This document shows, piece after piece, positions 1 through 13,458 of a stretch of DNA of 64,000 nt. The stretch spans positions 13,433,729 to 13,497,728 of the forward strand of contig CP136068.1 of assembly GCA_032622095.1 (NCBI GenBank), written 5' to 3'. Under the pieces are notes generated by a model. That model saw only the letters and a list, made by a program, of their open reading frames with translations, had not been told where the DNA came from and ran no database searches. The position numbers and the translations under genes are program-made. This stretch comes from Siphonodentalium dalli (taxonomy: Eukaryota > Mollusca > Scaphopoda > Gadilida > Siphonodentaliidae). Each line of letters opens with the position of its first letter. The stretch's first letter is position 1.

Positions 1-411
1 GATTTAACACATAAAACTATTTGCAGTCGCCAGAAAAATGGCATGTCCTGTCCCGCTCGCCCCTTGGCCAAGGGTAGGGGGTCAGCTGCCCCCCCCCCCC
101 GCTCTGGTATATACGTCATGTTACACGCATGTGGGCCCCTGTGACACAGCGTTCCCGATATACCTACTCCCCGATACGGTGTCCTCATAAAACTACTCTC
201 TCACCTATATTTTGGGCCCCCATATACCTACTCTCCCACACGGTGTGCCCGATAAACCTCTGATATGGCGTCCCCATAAAACTACACTCTCACCCAGGGG
301 CCACATAAACCTGCTCTCCGACACATACTATAATAATGAAAATCCATCCATCGTTTGCTCAGCTAGAGATTGCTAAACACAAAATGCCCTCCCCAAAATA
401 TGGTCGACATC

Positions 412-668
412 TGTGATGGCCAAATCACAAGTCTAATTAAAAGAAAAACGTATGGAATTTCTGCCAATGCTGAATATAGGTCGCTTGCAGAAATTGTCAA
501 CGATTATTTTGATAAATAAGATAATAAATTGAAAATTGAAACAATGGTCGCGCTGATTTATTCAGTATTGTCAGGAATTCCATTTAGTTTTTGTTTATTC
601 AGACTTCTCGGAGAAAGATGATTTCCATTAGTTTTTCATTTAATTAGATTTTTGATTTGGCCATCACA
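412..668. repeat. Foldback (MITE-like) core of the satellite monomer, representative copy
   Basis: Positions 412-479 form one arm, beginning TGTGATGGCCAAATCA and continuing through TCTAATTAAAAG, ATGGAATT and AATGCTGAATA. The far side carries its reverse complement in two overlapping pieces: 561-592 matches the inner half and 621-668 the outer half, with a partly duplicated segment between them. The loop is about 80 bp. The same structure recurs in every complete monomer, for example about 1236-1492 and 2070-2326. This looks like a foldback or MITE captured and tandemly amplified inside the satellite; that origin is inference. Confidence 0.75.
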
Positions 669-736
669 CAATATGTCAACCAGATAATTAAATCTTAATC
701 GGTCATATGTTTAGTGACGTCTATTTGTGCGACCAT

Positions 737-760
737 TTTTGTGATAAAATTATCACAAAA
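737..760. repeat. 24-bp palindrome in the satellite monomer, representative copy
   Basis: TTTTGTGATAA and TTATCACAAAA are perfect 11-bp inverted arms around two bases. Other monomers keep the outer 8-bp arms (TTTTGTGA/TCACAAAA) but have one changed inner base. It lies about 70 bp past the foldback core. It could be a protein site or a chance remnant; nothing here distinguishes these. Confidence 0.6.
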
Positions 761-1656
761 TTACTAAACCTTGTGATATAATGATATTGCTGGTTTTTGA
801 ACACAAATAGTCAGATTGTGCTGTAAAAATACAAGATTTAACACATAAAACTATTTTCAGTCGCCAGAAAAATGGCATGTCCTGTCCCGCTCGCCCCTTG
901 GCCAAAGGCAGGGGGTCAGCTGCCCCCCCCCCCCCCCGCTCTGGTATATACGTCATGTTACACGCATGTGGGGCCCTGTGACACAGCGTTCTCGATAAAC
1001 CTACTCCCCGATACGGTGTCCTCATAAAACTACTCACTCACCTATATTTTGGGCCCCCATATAACTACTCTCCCACACGGTGTGCCCGATAAACCTCTGA
1101 AATGGCGTCCCCATAAAACTACACTCTCATGCACCCAGGGGCCACATAAACCTGCTCTCCGACACATACTATAATTATGAAAATCCATCCATCGTTTGCT
1201 CAGCTAGAGATTGCTAAACACAAAATCTGGTCGACATCTGTGATGGCCAAATTACAAGTCTAATAAAAAGAAAAACTTATGGAATTTCTGACAATGCTGA
1301 ATAAAGGTCGCTTGTAGAAATTGTCAACGATTATTTTGATAAATAAGATAATAAAATTGAAACAACGGTCGCGCTGATTTATTCCGTATTGTCAGGAATT
1401 CCATTTAGTTTTTTGTTTATTCAGACTTCTTGGAGAAAGATGATTTCCATTAGTTTGTCTTTTAATTAGATTTTTGATTTGGCCATCACACAATATGTCA
1501 ACCAGATAATTAAATGTTAATCGGTCATATTTTTAGTGACGTCTATTTGTGCGACCATTTTTGTGATAAAATTTTCACAAAATTACTAAACCTTGTGATA
1601 TAATGATATTGCTGGTTTTTGAACCCAAATAGTTAGATTGTGCTGTAAAAATACAA

Positions 1657-4600
1657 GATTTAACACATAAAACTATTTGCAGTCGCCAGAAAAATGGCAT
1701 GTCCTGTCCCGCTCGCCCCTTGGCCAAGGGTAGGGGGTCAGCTGCCCCCCCCCCCCGCTCTGGTATATACGTCATGTTACACGCATGTGGGCCCCTGTGA
1801 CACAGCGTTCCCGATATACCTACTCCCCGATACGGTGTCCTCATAAAACTACTCTCTCACCTATATTTTGGGCCCCCATATACCTACTCTCCCACACGGT
1901 GTGCCCGATAAACCTCTGATATGGCGTCCCCATAAAACTACACTCTCACCCAGGGGCCACATAAACCTGCTCTCCGACACATACTATAATAATGAAAATC
2001 CATCCATCGTTTGCTCAGCTAGAGATTGCTAAACACAAAATGCCCTCCCCAAAATATGGTCGACATCTGTGATGGCCAAATCACAAGTCTAATTAAAAGA
2101 AAAACGTATGGAATTTCTGCCAATGCTGAATATAGGTCGCTTGCAGAAATTGTCAACGATTATTTTGATAAATAAGATAATAAATTGAAAATTGAAACAA
2201 TGGTCGCGCTGATTTATTCAGTATTGTCAGGAATTCCATTTAGTTTTTGTTTATTCAGACTTCTCGGAGAAAGATGATTTCCATTAGTTTTTCTTTTAAT
2301 TAGATTTTTGATTTGGCCATCACAATATGTCAACCAGATAATTAAATGTTAATCGGTCATATTTTTAGTGACGTCTATTTGTGCGACCATTTTTGAGATA
2401 AAATTTTCACAAAATTACTAAACCTTGTGATATAATGATATTGCTGTTTTTTGAACCCAAATAGTCAGATTGTGCTGTAAAAATACAAGATTTAACACAT
2501 AAAACTATTTTCAGTCGCCAGAAAAATGGCATGTCCTGTCCCGCTCGCACCTTGGCCAAAGGCAGGGGGTCAGCTGCCCCCCCCCCCGCTCTGGTATATA
2601 CGTCATGTTACACGCATGTGGGCCCCTGTGACACAGCGTTCCCGATAAACCTACTCCCCGATACGGTTTCCTCATAAAACTACTCTCTCACCTATATTTT
2701 GGGCCCCCATATACCTACTCTCCCACACGGTGTGCCCGATAAACCTCTGATATGGCGTCCCCATAAAACTACACTCTCACCCAGGGGCCACATAAACCTG
2801 CTCTCCGACACATACTATAATAATGAAAATCCATCCATCGTTTGCTCAGCTAGAGATTGCTAAACACAAAATCTGGTCGACATCTGTGATGGCCAAATCA
2901 CAAGTCTAATTAAAAGAAAAACTTATGGAATTTCTGACAATGCTGAATATAGGTCGCTTGAAGAAATTGTCAACGATTATTTTGATAAATAAGATAATAA
3001 AATTGAAACAACGGTCGCGCTGATTTATTCATTATTGTCAGGAATTCCATTTAGTTTTTTGTTTATACAGACTTCTCGGAGAAAGATGATTTCCATTTGT
3101 TTTTCTTTTAATTAGATTTTTGATTTGGCCATCACACAATATGTCAACCAGATAATTAAATGTTAATCGGTCATATTTTTAGTGACGTCTATTTGTGCGA
3201 CCATTTTTGTGATAAAATTTTCACAAAATTACTAAACCTTGTGATATAATGATATTGCTGGTTTTTGAACCCAAATAGTCAGATTGTTCTGTAAAAATAC
3301 AAGATTTAACACATAAAACTATTTGCAGTCGCCAGAAAAATGGCATGTCCTGTCCCGCTCGCCCCTTGGCCAAGGGTAGGGGGTCAGCTGCCCCCCCCCC
3401 CGATCTGGTATATACGTCATGTTACACGCATGTGGGCCCCTGTGACACAGCGTTCCCGATATACCTACTCCCCGATACGGTGTCCTCATAAAACTACTCT
3501 CTCACCTATATTTTGGGCCCCCCCATATACCTACTCTCCCACACGGTGTGCCCGATAAACCTCTGATATGGCGTCCCCATAAAACTACACTCTCACCCAG
3601 GGGCCACATAAACCTGCTCTCCGACACATACTATAATAATGAAAATCCATCCATCGTTTGCTCAGCTAGAGATTGCTAAACGCAAAATGCCCTCCCCAAA
3701 ATATGGTCGACATCTGTGATGGCCAAATCACAAGTCTAATTAAAAGAAAAACGTATGGAATTTCTGCCAATGCTGAATATAGGTCGCTTGCAGAAATTGT
3801 CAACGATTATTTTGATAAATAAGATAATAAATTGAAAATTGAAACAATGGTCGCGCTGATTTATTCAGTATTGTCAGGAATTCCATTTAGTTTTTGTTTA
3901 TTCAGACTTCTCGGAGAAAGATGATTTCCATTAGTTTTTCTTTTAATTAGATTTTTGATTTGGCCATCACAATATGTCAACCAGATAATTAAATGTTAAT
4001 CGGTCATATTTTTAGTGACGTCTATTTGTGCGACCATTTTTGAGATAAAATTTTCACAAAATTACTAAACCTTGTGATATAATGATATTGCTGTTTTTTG
4101 AACCCAAATAGTCAGATTGTGCTGTAAAAATACAAGATTTAACACATAAAACTATTTTCAGTCGCCAGAAAAATGGCATGTCCTGTCCCGCTCGCACCTT
4201 GGCCAAAGGCAGGGGGTCAGCTGCCCCCCCCCCCCCCCGATCTGGTATATACGTCATGTTACACGCATGTGGGCCCCTGTGACACAGCGTTCCCGATATA
4301 CCTACTCCCCGATACGGTGTCCTCATAAAACTACTCTCTCACCTATATTTTGGGCCCCCATATACCTACTCTCCCACACGGTGTGCCCGATAAACCTCTG
4401 ATATGGCGTCCCCATAAAACTACACTCTCACCCAGGGGCCACATAAACCTGCTCTCCGACACATACTATAATAATGAAAATCCATCCATCGTTTGCTCAG
4501 CTAGAGATTGCTAAACACAAAATCTGGTCGACATCTGTGATGGCCAAATCACAAGTCTAATTAAAAGAAAAACTTATGGAATTTCTGACAATGCTGAATA

Positions 4601-4953
4601 TAGGTCGCTTGAAGAAATTGTCAACGATTATTTTGATAAATAAGATAATAAAATTGAAACAACGGTCGCGCTGATTTATTCATTATTGTCAGGAATTCCA
4701 TTTAGTTTTTTGTTTATACAGACTTCTCGGAGAAAGATGATTTCCATTTGTTTTTCTTTTAATTAGATTTTTGATTTGGCCATCACACAATATGTCAACC
4801 AGATAATTAAATGTTAATCGGTCATATTTTTAGTGACGTCTATTTGTGCGACCATTTTTGTGATAAAATTTTCACAAAATTACTAAACCTTGTGATATAA
4901 TGATATTGCTGGTTTTTGAACCCAAATAGTCAGATTGTGCTGTAAAAATACAA
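1657..4953. repeat. Dimeric higher-order repeat (~1.65 kb period) in the satellite
   Basis: Monomers at 1657 and 3303 share one set of variants (TTGCAGTCGCC, AAGGGTAGGGGG, ATATACCTACTCC, the 14-bp GCCCTCCCCAAAAT insertion, and CATCACAATATG lacking a CA). Those at 2489 and 4136 share another (TTTTCAGTCGCC, CACCTTGGCC, no 14-bp insertion, TTTATACAGAC, CCATTTGTTTTT). The two dimers are offset by about 1,646 bp and nearly identical. The first monomer in the window matches the first type over its 5' half, so the dimer pattern may extend left of 1657. Confidence 0.85.
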
Positions 4954-7900
4954 GATTTAACACATAAAACTATTTTCAGTCGCCAGAAAAATGGCATGTC
5001 CTGTCCCGCTCGCACCTTGGCCAAAGGCAGGGGGTCAGCTGCCCCCCGCTCTGGTATATACGTCATGTTACACGCATGTGGGCCCCTGTGACACAGCGTT
5101 ACCGATAAACCCACTGCCCGATACGGTGTCCTCATAAAACTACTCTCTCACCTATATTTTGGGCCCCCATATACCTACTCTCCCACACGGTGTGCCCGAT
5201 AAACCTCTGATATGGCGTCCCCATAAAACTACACTCTCACCCAGGGGCCACATAAACCTGCTCTCCGACACATACTATATTATGAAAATCCATCCATCGT
5301 TTGCTCAGCTAGAGATTGCTAAACACAAAATGCCCTCCCCAAAATCTGGTCGACATCTGTGATGGCCAAATCACAAGTCTAATTAAAAGAAAAACTTATG
5401 GAATTTCTGCCAATGCTGAATATAGGTCGCTTGAAGAAATTGTCAACGATTATTTTGATAAATAAGATACTAAATTGAAAATTGAAACAACGGTCGCGCT
5501 GATTTATTCTGTATTGTCAGGAATTCCATTTAGTTTTTTGTTTATTCAGACTTCTCGGAGAAAGATGATTTCCATTAGTTTTTCTTTTAATTAGATTTTT
5601 GATTTGGCCATCACACAATATGTCAACCAGATAATTAAATCTTAATCGGTCATATGTTTAGTGACGTCTATTTGTTCGACCATTTTTGTGATAAAATTTT
5701 CACAAAATTACTAAACCTTGTGATATAATGATATTGCTGGTTTTTGAACCCAAAATAGTCAGATTGTGCTGTAAAAATACAAGATTTAACACATAAAACT
5801 ATTTTAAGTCGCCAGAAAAATGGCATGTCCTGTCCCGCTCGCCCCTTGGCCAAGGGCAGGGGGTCAGCTGCCCCCCCCCCCCCGCTCTGGTATATACGTC
5901 ATGTTACACGCATGTGGGCCCCTGTGACACAGCGTTCCCGATAAACCTACTCCCCGATACGGTGTCCTCATAAAACTACTCTCTCACCTATATTTTGGGC
6001 CCCCATATACCTACTCTCCCACACGGTGTGCCCGATAAACCTCTGATATGGCGTCCCCATAAAACTACACTCTCACCCAGGGGCCACATAAACCTGCTCT
6101 CCGACACATACTATAATTATGAAAATCCATCCATCGTTTGCTCAGCTAGAGATTGCTAAACACAAAATGCCCTCCCCAAAATCTGGTCGACATCTGTGAT
6201 GGCCAAATCACAAGTCTAATTAAAAGAAAAACTTATGGAATTTCTGACAATGCTGAAAATAGGTCGCTTGCAGAAATTGTCAACGATTATTTTGATAAAT
6301 AAGATAATAAATTGAAAATTGAAACAACGGTCGCGCTGATTTATTCCGTATTGTCAGGAATTCCATTTAGTTTTTTGTTTATTCAGACTTCTCGGAGAAA
6401 GATGATTTCCATTAGTTTTTCATTTAATTAGATTTTTGATTTGGTCATCACACAATATGTCAACCAGATAATTAAATCTTAATCGGTCATATGTTTAGTG
6501 ACGTCTATTTGTGCGACCATTTTTGTGATAAAATTTTCACAAAATTACTAAACCTTGTGATATAATGATGTTGCTGGTTTTTGAACACAAATAGTCAGAT
6601 TGTGCTGTAAAAATACAAGATTTAACACATAAAACTATTTTCAGTCGCCAGAAAAATGGCATGTCCTGTCCCGCTCGCACCTTGGCCAAAGGCAGGGGGT
6701 CAGCTCCCCCCCCCCCCGCTCTGGTATATACGTCATGTTACACGCATGTGGGCCCCTGTGACACAGCGTTCCCGATAAACCTACTCCCCGATACGGTGTC
6801 CTCATAAAACTACTCCCTCACCTATATTTTGGGCCCCCATATACCTACTCTCCCACACGGTGTGCCCGATAAACCTCTGATATGGCGTCCCCATAAAACT
6901 ACACTCTCACCCAGGGGCCACATAAACCTGCTCTCCGACACATACTATAATAATGAAAATCCATCCATCGTTTGCTCAGCTAGAGATTGCTAAACACAAA
7001 ATCTGGTCGACATCTGTGATGGCCAAATCACAAGTCTAATTAAAAGAAAAACTTATGGAATTTCTGACAATGCTGAATATAGGTCGCTTGAAGAAATTGT
7101 CAACGATTATTTTGATAAATAAGATAATAAAATTGAAACAACGGTCGCGCTGATTTATTCATTATTGTCAGGAATTCCATTTAGTTTTTTGTTTATTCAG
7201 ACTTCTCGGAGAAAGATGATTTCCATTAGTTTTTCTTTTAATTAGATTTTTGATTTGGCCATCACACAATATGTCAACCAGATAATTAAATGTTAATCGG
7301 TCATATTTTTAGTGACGTCTATTTGTGCGACCATTTTTGTGATAAAATTTTCACAAAATTACTAAACCTTGTGATATAATGATATTGCTGGTTTTTGAAC
7401 CCAAATAGTCAGATTGTGCTGTAAAAATACAAGATTTAACACATAAAACTATTTTCAGTCGCCAGAAAAATGGCATGTCCTGTCCCGCTCGCACCTTGGC
7501 CAAAGGCAGGGGGTCAGCTGCCCCCCCCCCCCCGCTCTGGTATATACGTCATGTTACACGCATGTGGGCCCCTGTGACACAGCGTTCCCGATAAACCTAC
7601 TCCCCGATACGGTGTCCTCATAAAACTACTCTCTCACCTATATTTTGGGCCCCCATATACCTACTCTCCCACACGGTGTGCCGGATAAACCTCTGATATG
7701 GCGTCCCCATAAAACTACACTCTCACCCAGGGGCCACATACACCTGCTCTCCGACACATACTATAATAATGAAAATCCATCCATCGTTTGCTCAGCTAGA
7801 GATTGCTAAACACAAAATCTGGTCGACATCTGTGATGGCCAAATCACAAGTCTAATTAAAAGAAAAACTTATGGAATTTCTGACAATGCTGAATATAGGT

Positions 7901-10900
7901 CGCTTGCAGAAATTGTCAACGATTATTTTGATAAATAAGATAATAAAATTGAAACAACGGTCGCGCTGATTTATTCATTATTGTCAGGAATTCCATTTAG
8001 TTTTTTGTTTATACAGACTTCTCGGAGAAAGATGATTTCCATTTGTTTTTCTTTTAATTAGATTTTTGATTTGGCCATCACACAATATGTCAACCAGATA
8101 ATTAAATGTTAATCGGTCATATTTTTAGTGACGTCTATTTGTGCGACCATTTTTGTGATAAAATTTTCACAAAATTACTAAACCTTGTGATATAATGATA
8201 TTGCTGGTTTTTGAACCCAAATAGTCAGATTGTGCTGTAAAAATACAAGATTTAACACATAAAACTATTTTCAGTCGCCAGAAAAATGGCATGTCCTGTC
8301 CCGCTCGCACCTTGGCCAAAGGCAGGGGGTCAGCTGCCCCCCGCTCTGGTATATACGTCATGTTACACGCATGTGGGCCCCTGTGACACAGCGTTACCGA
8401 TAAACCCACTGCCCGATACGGTGTCCTCATAAAACTACTCTCTCACCTATATTTTGGGCCCCCATATACCTACTCTCCCACACGGTGTGCCCGATAAACC
8501 TCTGATATGGCGTCCCCATAAAACTACACTCTCACCCAGGGGCCACATAAACCTGCTCTCCGACACATACTATATTATGAAAATCCATCCATCGTTTGCT
8601 CAGCTAGAGATTGCTAAACACAAAATGCCCTCCCCAAAATCTGGTCGACATCTGTGATGGCCAAATCACAAGTCTAATTAAAAGAAAAACTTATGGAATT
8701 TCTGCCAATGCTGAATATAGGTCGCTTGAAGAAATTGTCAACGATTATTTTGATAAATAAGATACTAAATTGAAAATTGAAACAACGGTCGCGCTGATTT
8801 ATTCTGTATTGTCAGGAATTCCATTTAGTTTTTTGTTTATTCAGACTTCTCGGAGAAAGATGATTTCCATTAGTTTTTCTTTTAATTAGATTTTTGATTT
8901 GGCCATCACACAATATGTCAACCAGATAATTAAATCTTAATCGGTCATATGTTTAGTGACGTCTATTTGTTCGACCATTTTTGTGATAAAATTTTCACAA
9001 AATTACTAAACCTTGTGATATAATGATATTGCTGGTTTTTGAACCCAAATAGTCAGATTGTGCTGTAAAAATACAAGATTTAACACATAAAACTATTTTA
9101 AGTCGCCAGAAAAATGGCATGTCCTGTCCCGCTCGCCCCTTGGCCAAGGGCAGGGGGTCAGCTGCCCCCCCCCCCGCTCTGGTATATACGTCATGTTACA
9201 CGCATGTGGGCCCCTGTGACACAGCGTTCCCGATAAACCTACTCCCCGATACGGTGTCCTCATAAAACTACTCTCTCACCTATATTTTGGGCCCCCATAT
9301 ACCTACTCTCCCACACGGTGTGCCCGATAAACCTCTGATATGGCGTCCCCATAAAACTACACTCTCACCCAGGGGCCACATAAACCTGCTCTCCGACACA
9401 TACTATAATTATGAAAATCCATCCATCGTTTGCTCAGCTAGAGATTGCTAAACACAAAATGCCCTCCCCAAAATCTGGTCGACATCTGTGATGGCCAAAT
9501 CACAAGTCTAATTAAAAGAAAAACTTATGGAATTTCTGACAATGCTGAAAATAGGTCGCTTGCAGAAATTGTCAACGATTATTTTGATAAATAAGATAAT
9601 AAATTGAAAATTGAAACAACGGTCGCGCTGATTTATTCCGTATTGTCAGGAATTCCATTTAGTTTTTTGTTTATTCAGACTTCTCGGAGAAAGATGATTT
9701 CCATTAGTTTTTCATTTAATTAGATTTTTGATTTGGTCATCACACAATATGTCAACCAGATAATTAAATCTTAATCGGTCATATGTTTAGTGACGTCTAT
9801 TTGTGCGACCATTTTTGTGATAAAATTTTCACAAAATTACTAAACCTTGTGATATAATGATATTGCTGGTTTTTGAACACAAATAGTCAGATTGTGCTGT
9901 AAAAATACAAGATTTAACACATAAAACTATTTTCAGTCGCCAGAAAAATGGCATGTCCTGTCCCGCTCGCACCTTGGCCAAAGGCAGGGGGTCAGCTCCC
10001 CCCCCCCCCCGCTCTGGTATATACGTCATGTTACACGCATGTGGGCCCCTGTGACACAGCGTTCCCGATAAACCTACTCCCCGATACGGTGTCCTCATAA
10101 AACTACTCTCTCACCTATATTTTGGGCCCCCATATACCTACTCTCCCACACGGTGTGCCCGATAAACCTCTGATATGGCGTCCCCATAAAACTACACTCT
10201 CACCCAGGGGCCACATAAACCTGCTCTCCGACACATACTATAATAATGAAAATCCATCCATCGTTTGCTCAGCTAGAGATTGCTAAACACAAAATCTGGT
10301 CGACATCTGTGATGGCCAAATCACAAGTCTAATTAAAAGAAAAACTTATGGAATTTCTGACAATGCTGAATATAGGTCGCTTGAAGAAATTGTCAACGAT
10401 TATTTTGATAAATAAGATAATAAAATTGAAACAACGGTCGCGCTGATTTATTCATTATTGTCAGGAATTCCATTTAGTTTTTTGTTTATTCAGACTTCTC
10501 GGAGAAAGATGATTTCCATTAGTTTTTCTTTTAATTAGATTTTTGATTTGGCCATCACACAATATGTCAACCAGATAATTAAATGTTAATCGGTCATATT
10601 TTTAGTGACGTCTATTTGTGCGACCATTTTTGTGATAAAATTTTCACAAAATTACTAAACCTTGTGATATAATGATATTGCTGGTTTTTGAACCCAAATA
10701 GTCAGATTGTGCTGTAAAAATACAAGATTTAACACATAAAACTATTTTCAGTCGCCAGAAAAATGGCATGTCCTGTCCCGCTCGCACCTTGGCCAAAGGC
10801 AGGGGGTCAGCTGCCCCCCCCCCCCGCTCTGGTATATACGTCATGTTACACGCATGTGGGCCCCTGTGACACAGCGTTCCCGATAAACCTACTCCCCGAT

Positions 10901-11150
10901 ACGGTGTCCTCATAAAACTACTCTCTCACCTATATTTTGGGCCCCCATATACCTACTCTCCCACACGGTGTGCCGGATAAACCTCTGATATGGCGTCCCC
11001 ATAAAACTACACTCTCACCCAGGGGCCACATACACCTGCTCTCCGACACATACTATAATAATGAAAATCCATCCATCGTTTGCTCAGCTAGAGATTGCTA
11101 AACACAAAATCTGGTCGACATCTGTGATGGCCAAATCACAAGTCTAATTA
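4500..11150. repeat. Tetrameric higher-order repeat (~3.29 kb period) in the satellite
   Basis: Monomer starts 4954, 5783, 6619, 7433 recur at 8249, 9077, 9911, 10726, offsets 3295, 3294, 3292, 3293. The blocks share private variants: a six-C tract with GTTACCGATAAACCCACTGCCC (near 5040-5125 and 8337-8420), TTTGTTCGACC, CTATTTTAAGTCGCC, and GTGCCGGATAAACC with ACATACACCTGC (near 7680 and 10974). Block edges are approximate because they fall within monomers, near 4.5-4.9, 7.8-8.2 and 11.1 kb. The period differs from the neighbouring dimer block. Confidence 0.85.
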
Positions 11151-13030
11151 AAAGAAAAACTTATGGAATTTCTGACAATGCTGAATATAGGTCGCTTGCA
11201 GAAATTGTCAACGATTATTTTGATAAATAAGATAATAAAATTGAAACAACGGTCGCGCTGATTTATTCAGTATTGTCAGGAATTCCATTTAGTTTTTTGT
11301 TTATTCAGACTTCTCGGAGAAAGATGATTTCCATTAGTTTTTCTTTTAATTAGATTTTTGATTTGGCCATCACACAATATGTAAACCAGATAATTAAATG
11401 TTAATCGGTCATATTTTTAGTGACGTCTATTTGTGCGACCATTTTTGTGATAAAATTTTCACAAAATTACTAAACCTTGTGATATAATGATATTGCTGGT
11501 TTTTGAACCCAAATAGTCAGATTGTGCTGTAAAAATACAAGATTTAACACATAAAACTATTTTCAGTCGCCAGAAAAATGGCATGTCCTGTCCCGCTCGC
11601 ACCTTGGCCAAAGGCAGGGGGTCAGCTGCCCCCCCCCCCCCCCGCTCTGTTATATATACGTCATGTTACACGCATGTGGGCCCCTGTGACACAGCGTTCC
11701 CGATAAACCTACTCCCCGATACGGTGTCCTCATAAAACTACTCTCTCACCTATATTTTGGGCCCCCATATACCTACTCTCCCACACGGTGTGCCCGATAA
11801 ACCTCTGATATGGCGTCCCCATAAAACTACACTCTCACCCAGGGGGCACATACACCTGCTCTCCGACACATACTATAATAATGAAAATCCATCCATCGTT
11901 TGCTCAGCTAGAGATTGCTAAACACAAAATCTGGTCGACATCTGTGATGGCCAAATCACAAATCTAATTAAAAGAAAAACTTATGGAATTTCTGACAATG
12001 CTGAATATAGGGCGCTTGCAGAAATTGTCAACGATTATTTTGATAAATAAGATAATAAAATTGAAACAACGGTCGCGCTGATTTATTCAGTATTGTCAGG
12101 AATTCCATTTAGTTTTTTGTTTATTCAGACTTCTCGGAGAAAGATGATTTCCAATAGTTTTTCTTTTAATTAGATTTTTGATTTGGCCATCACACAATAT
12201 GTCAACCAGATAATTAAATGTTAATCGGTCATATTTTTAGTGACGTCTATTTGTGCGACCATTTTTGTGATAAAATTTTCACAAAATTACTAAACCTTGT
12301 GATATAATGATATTGCTGGTTTTTGAACCCAAATAGTCAGATTGTGCTGTAAAAATACAAGATTTAACACATAAAACTATTTTCAGTCGCCAGAAAAATG
12401 GCATGTCCCGTCCCGCTCACCCCTTGGCCAAAGGCAGGGGGTCAGCCGCCCCCCCCCCCCCCGCTCTGGTATATACGTCATGTTACACGCATGTGGGCCC
12501 CTGTGACACAGCGTTCCCGATAAACCTACTCCCCGATACGGTGTCCTCATAAAACTACTCTCTCACCTATATTTTGGGCCCCCATATACCTACTCTCCCA
12601 CACGGTGTGCCCGATAAACCTCTGATATGGCGTCCCCATAAAACTACACTCTCACCCAGGGGCCACATAAACCTGCTCCCCGACACATACTATAATTATG
12701 AAAATCCATCCATCGTTTGCTCAGCTGGAGATTGCTAAGCACAAAATCTGGTCGACATCTGTGATGGCCAAATCACAAGTCTAATTAAAAGAAAAACTTA
12801 TGGAATTTCTGACAATGCTGAATATAGGTCGCTTACAGAAATTGTCAACGATTATTTTGATAAATAAGATAATAAAATTGAAACAACGGTCGCGCTGATT
12901 TATTCAGTATTGTCAGGAATTCCATTTAGTTTTTTGTTTATTCAGACTTCTCGGAGAAAGATGATTTCCATTAGTTTTTCTTTTAATTAGATTTTTGATT
13001 TGGCCATCACACAAATAGTCAAAAATACAA

Positions 13031-13400
13031 GATTTAACACATAAAACTATTTTCAGTCGCCAGAAAAATGGCGTGTCCTGTCCCGCTCGCCCCTTGGCCA
13101 AGGGCAGGGGGTCCGTTGCCCCCCGCTCTGCCCCCATTCTTCCGGCGCCTCTGAACCTACTGGCCCTCACAGGGCCCGATAAACCTGCTAAACACGACGG
13201 ACAGCATATATTATATAGACAGAGTGTACAGAGTGTACTAGGCCTATCACAATCAGTGATCAGTCCCATAACACGATTATCTTCTGGCCCATAAACCCTA
13301 CTCTCATAATCACGTCCCCATATATATAGTGTTCCAGTCCCACAAACCTGCTGTGAGTGAGAGAGAGAGAGAGAGATGTCAGACGATCTGGGGCGGGTAA
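13031..13400. repeat. Decayed terminal satellite copy at the array edge
   Basis: The 17th start word is only 670 bp after the 16th because about 160 bp between the CATCACACAA and AATAGTCA blocks is missing. The copy then diverges after the (here short) C tract, but the degenerate ATAAACCTRCT / CATAAACCCTACT subrepeats persist to about 13350, followed by a GA microsatellite at about 13357-13376. Edge copies of satellites are commonly the most diverged, and this one marks the right array boundary. Confidence 0.75.
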
Positions 13401-13458
13401 GTTTCGCGCTGAGCAGTAATTCCATGCTTTTCACGAAGTGTGTGTATCTATCATATCC

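Larger units (their letters stand above)
1..13030. repeat. Satellite array, ~16 monomers of ~825 bp, open at left edge
   Basis: Sixteen head-to-tail monomers share the start word GATTTAACACATAAAACTAT, found at 1, 835, 1657, 2489, 3303, 4136, 4954, 5783, 6619, 7433, 8249, 9077, 9911, 10726, 11541 and 12361, so spacing is 814-836 bp. Each monomer has a poly-C tract of varying length (about 6-17 C), a GC-rich segment of degenerate ~28-bp subrepeats and an AT-rich foldback half. Length differences come mainly from the C tract and a 14-bp indel before the GGTCGACATCTGTGATGG block. Short reading frames recur on both strands only because the DNA repeats; they are not coding. The first base is already inside a monomer, so the array continues beyond the window. 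Confidence 0.97.

Noticed and set aside
753-12980. Recurring 87-94-codon minus-strand frames (start MRTPYRGVG) in the satellite
   Set aside because: They cross the variable poly-C/G run, exist only because the monomer repeats, and change or lose frame as the run length changes.
12913-13434. 173-codon minus-strand frame
   Set aside because: Lies in the decayed satellite edge copy and the GA microsatellite; no domain.
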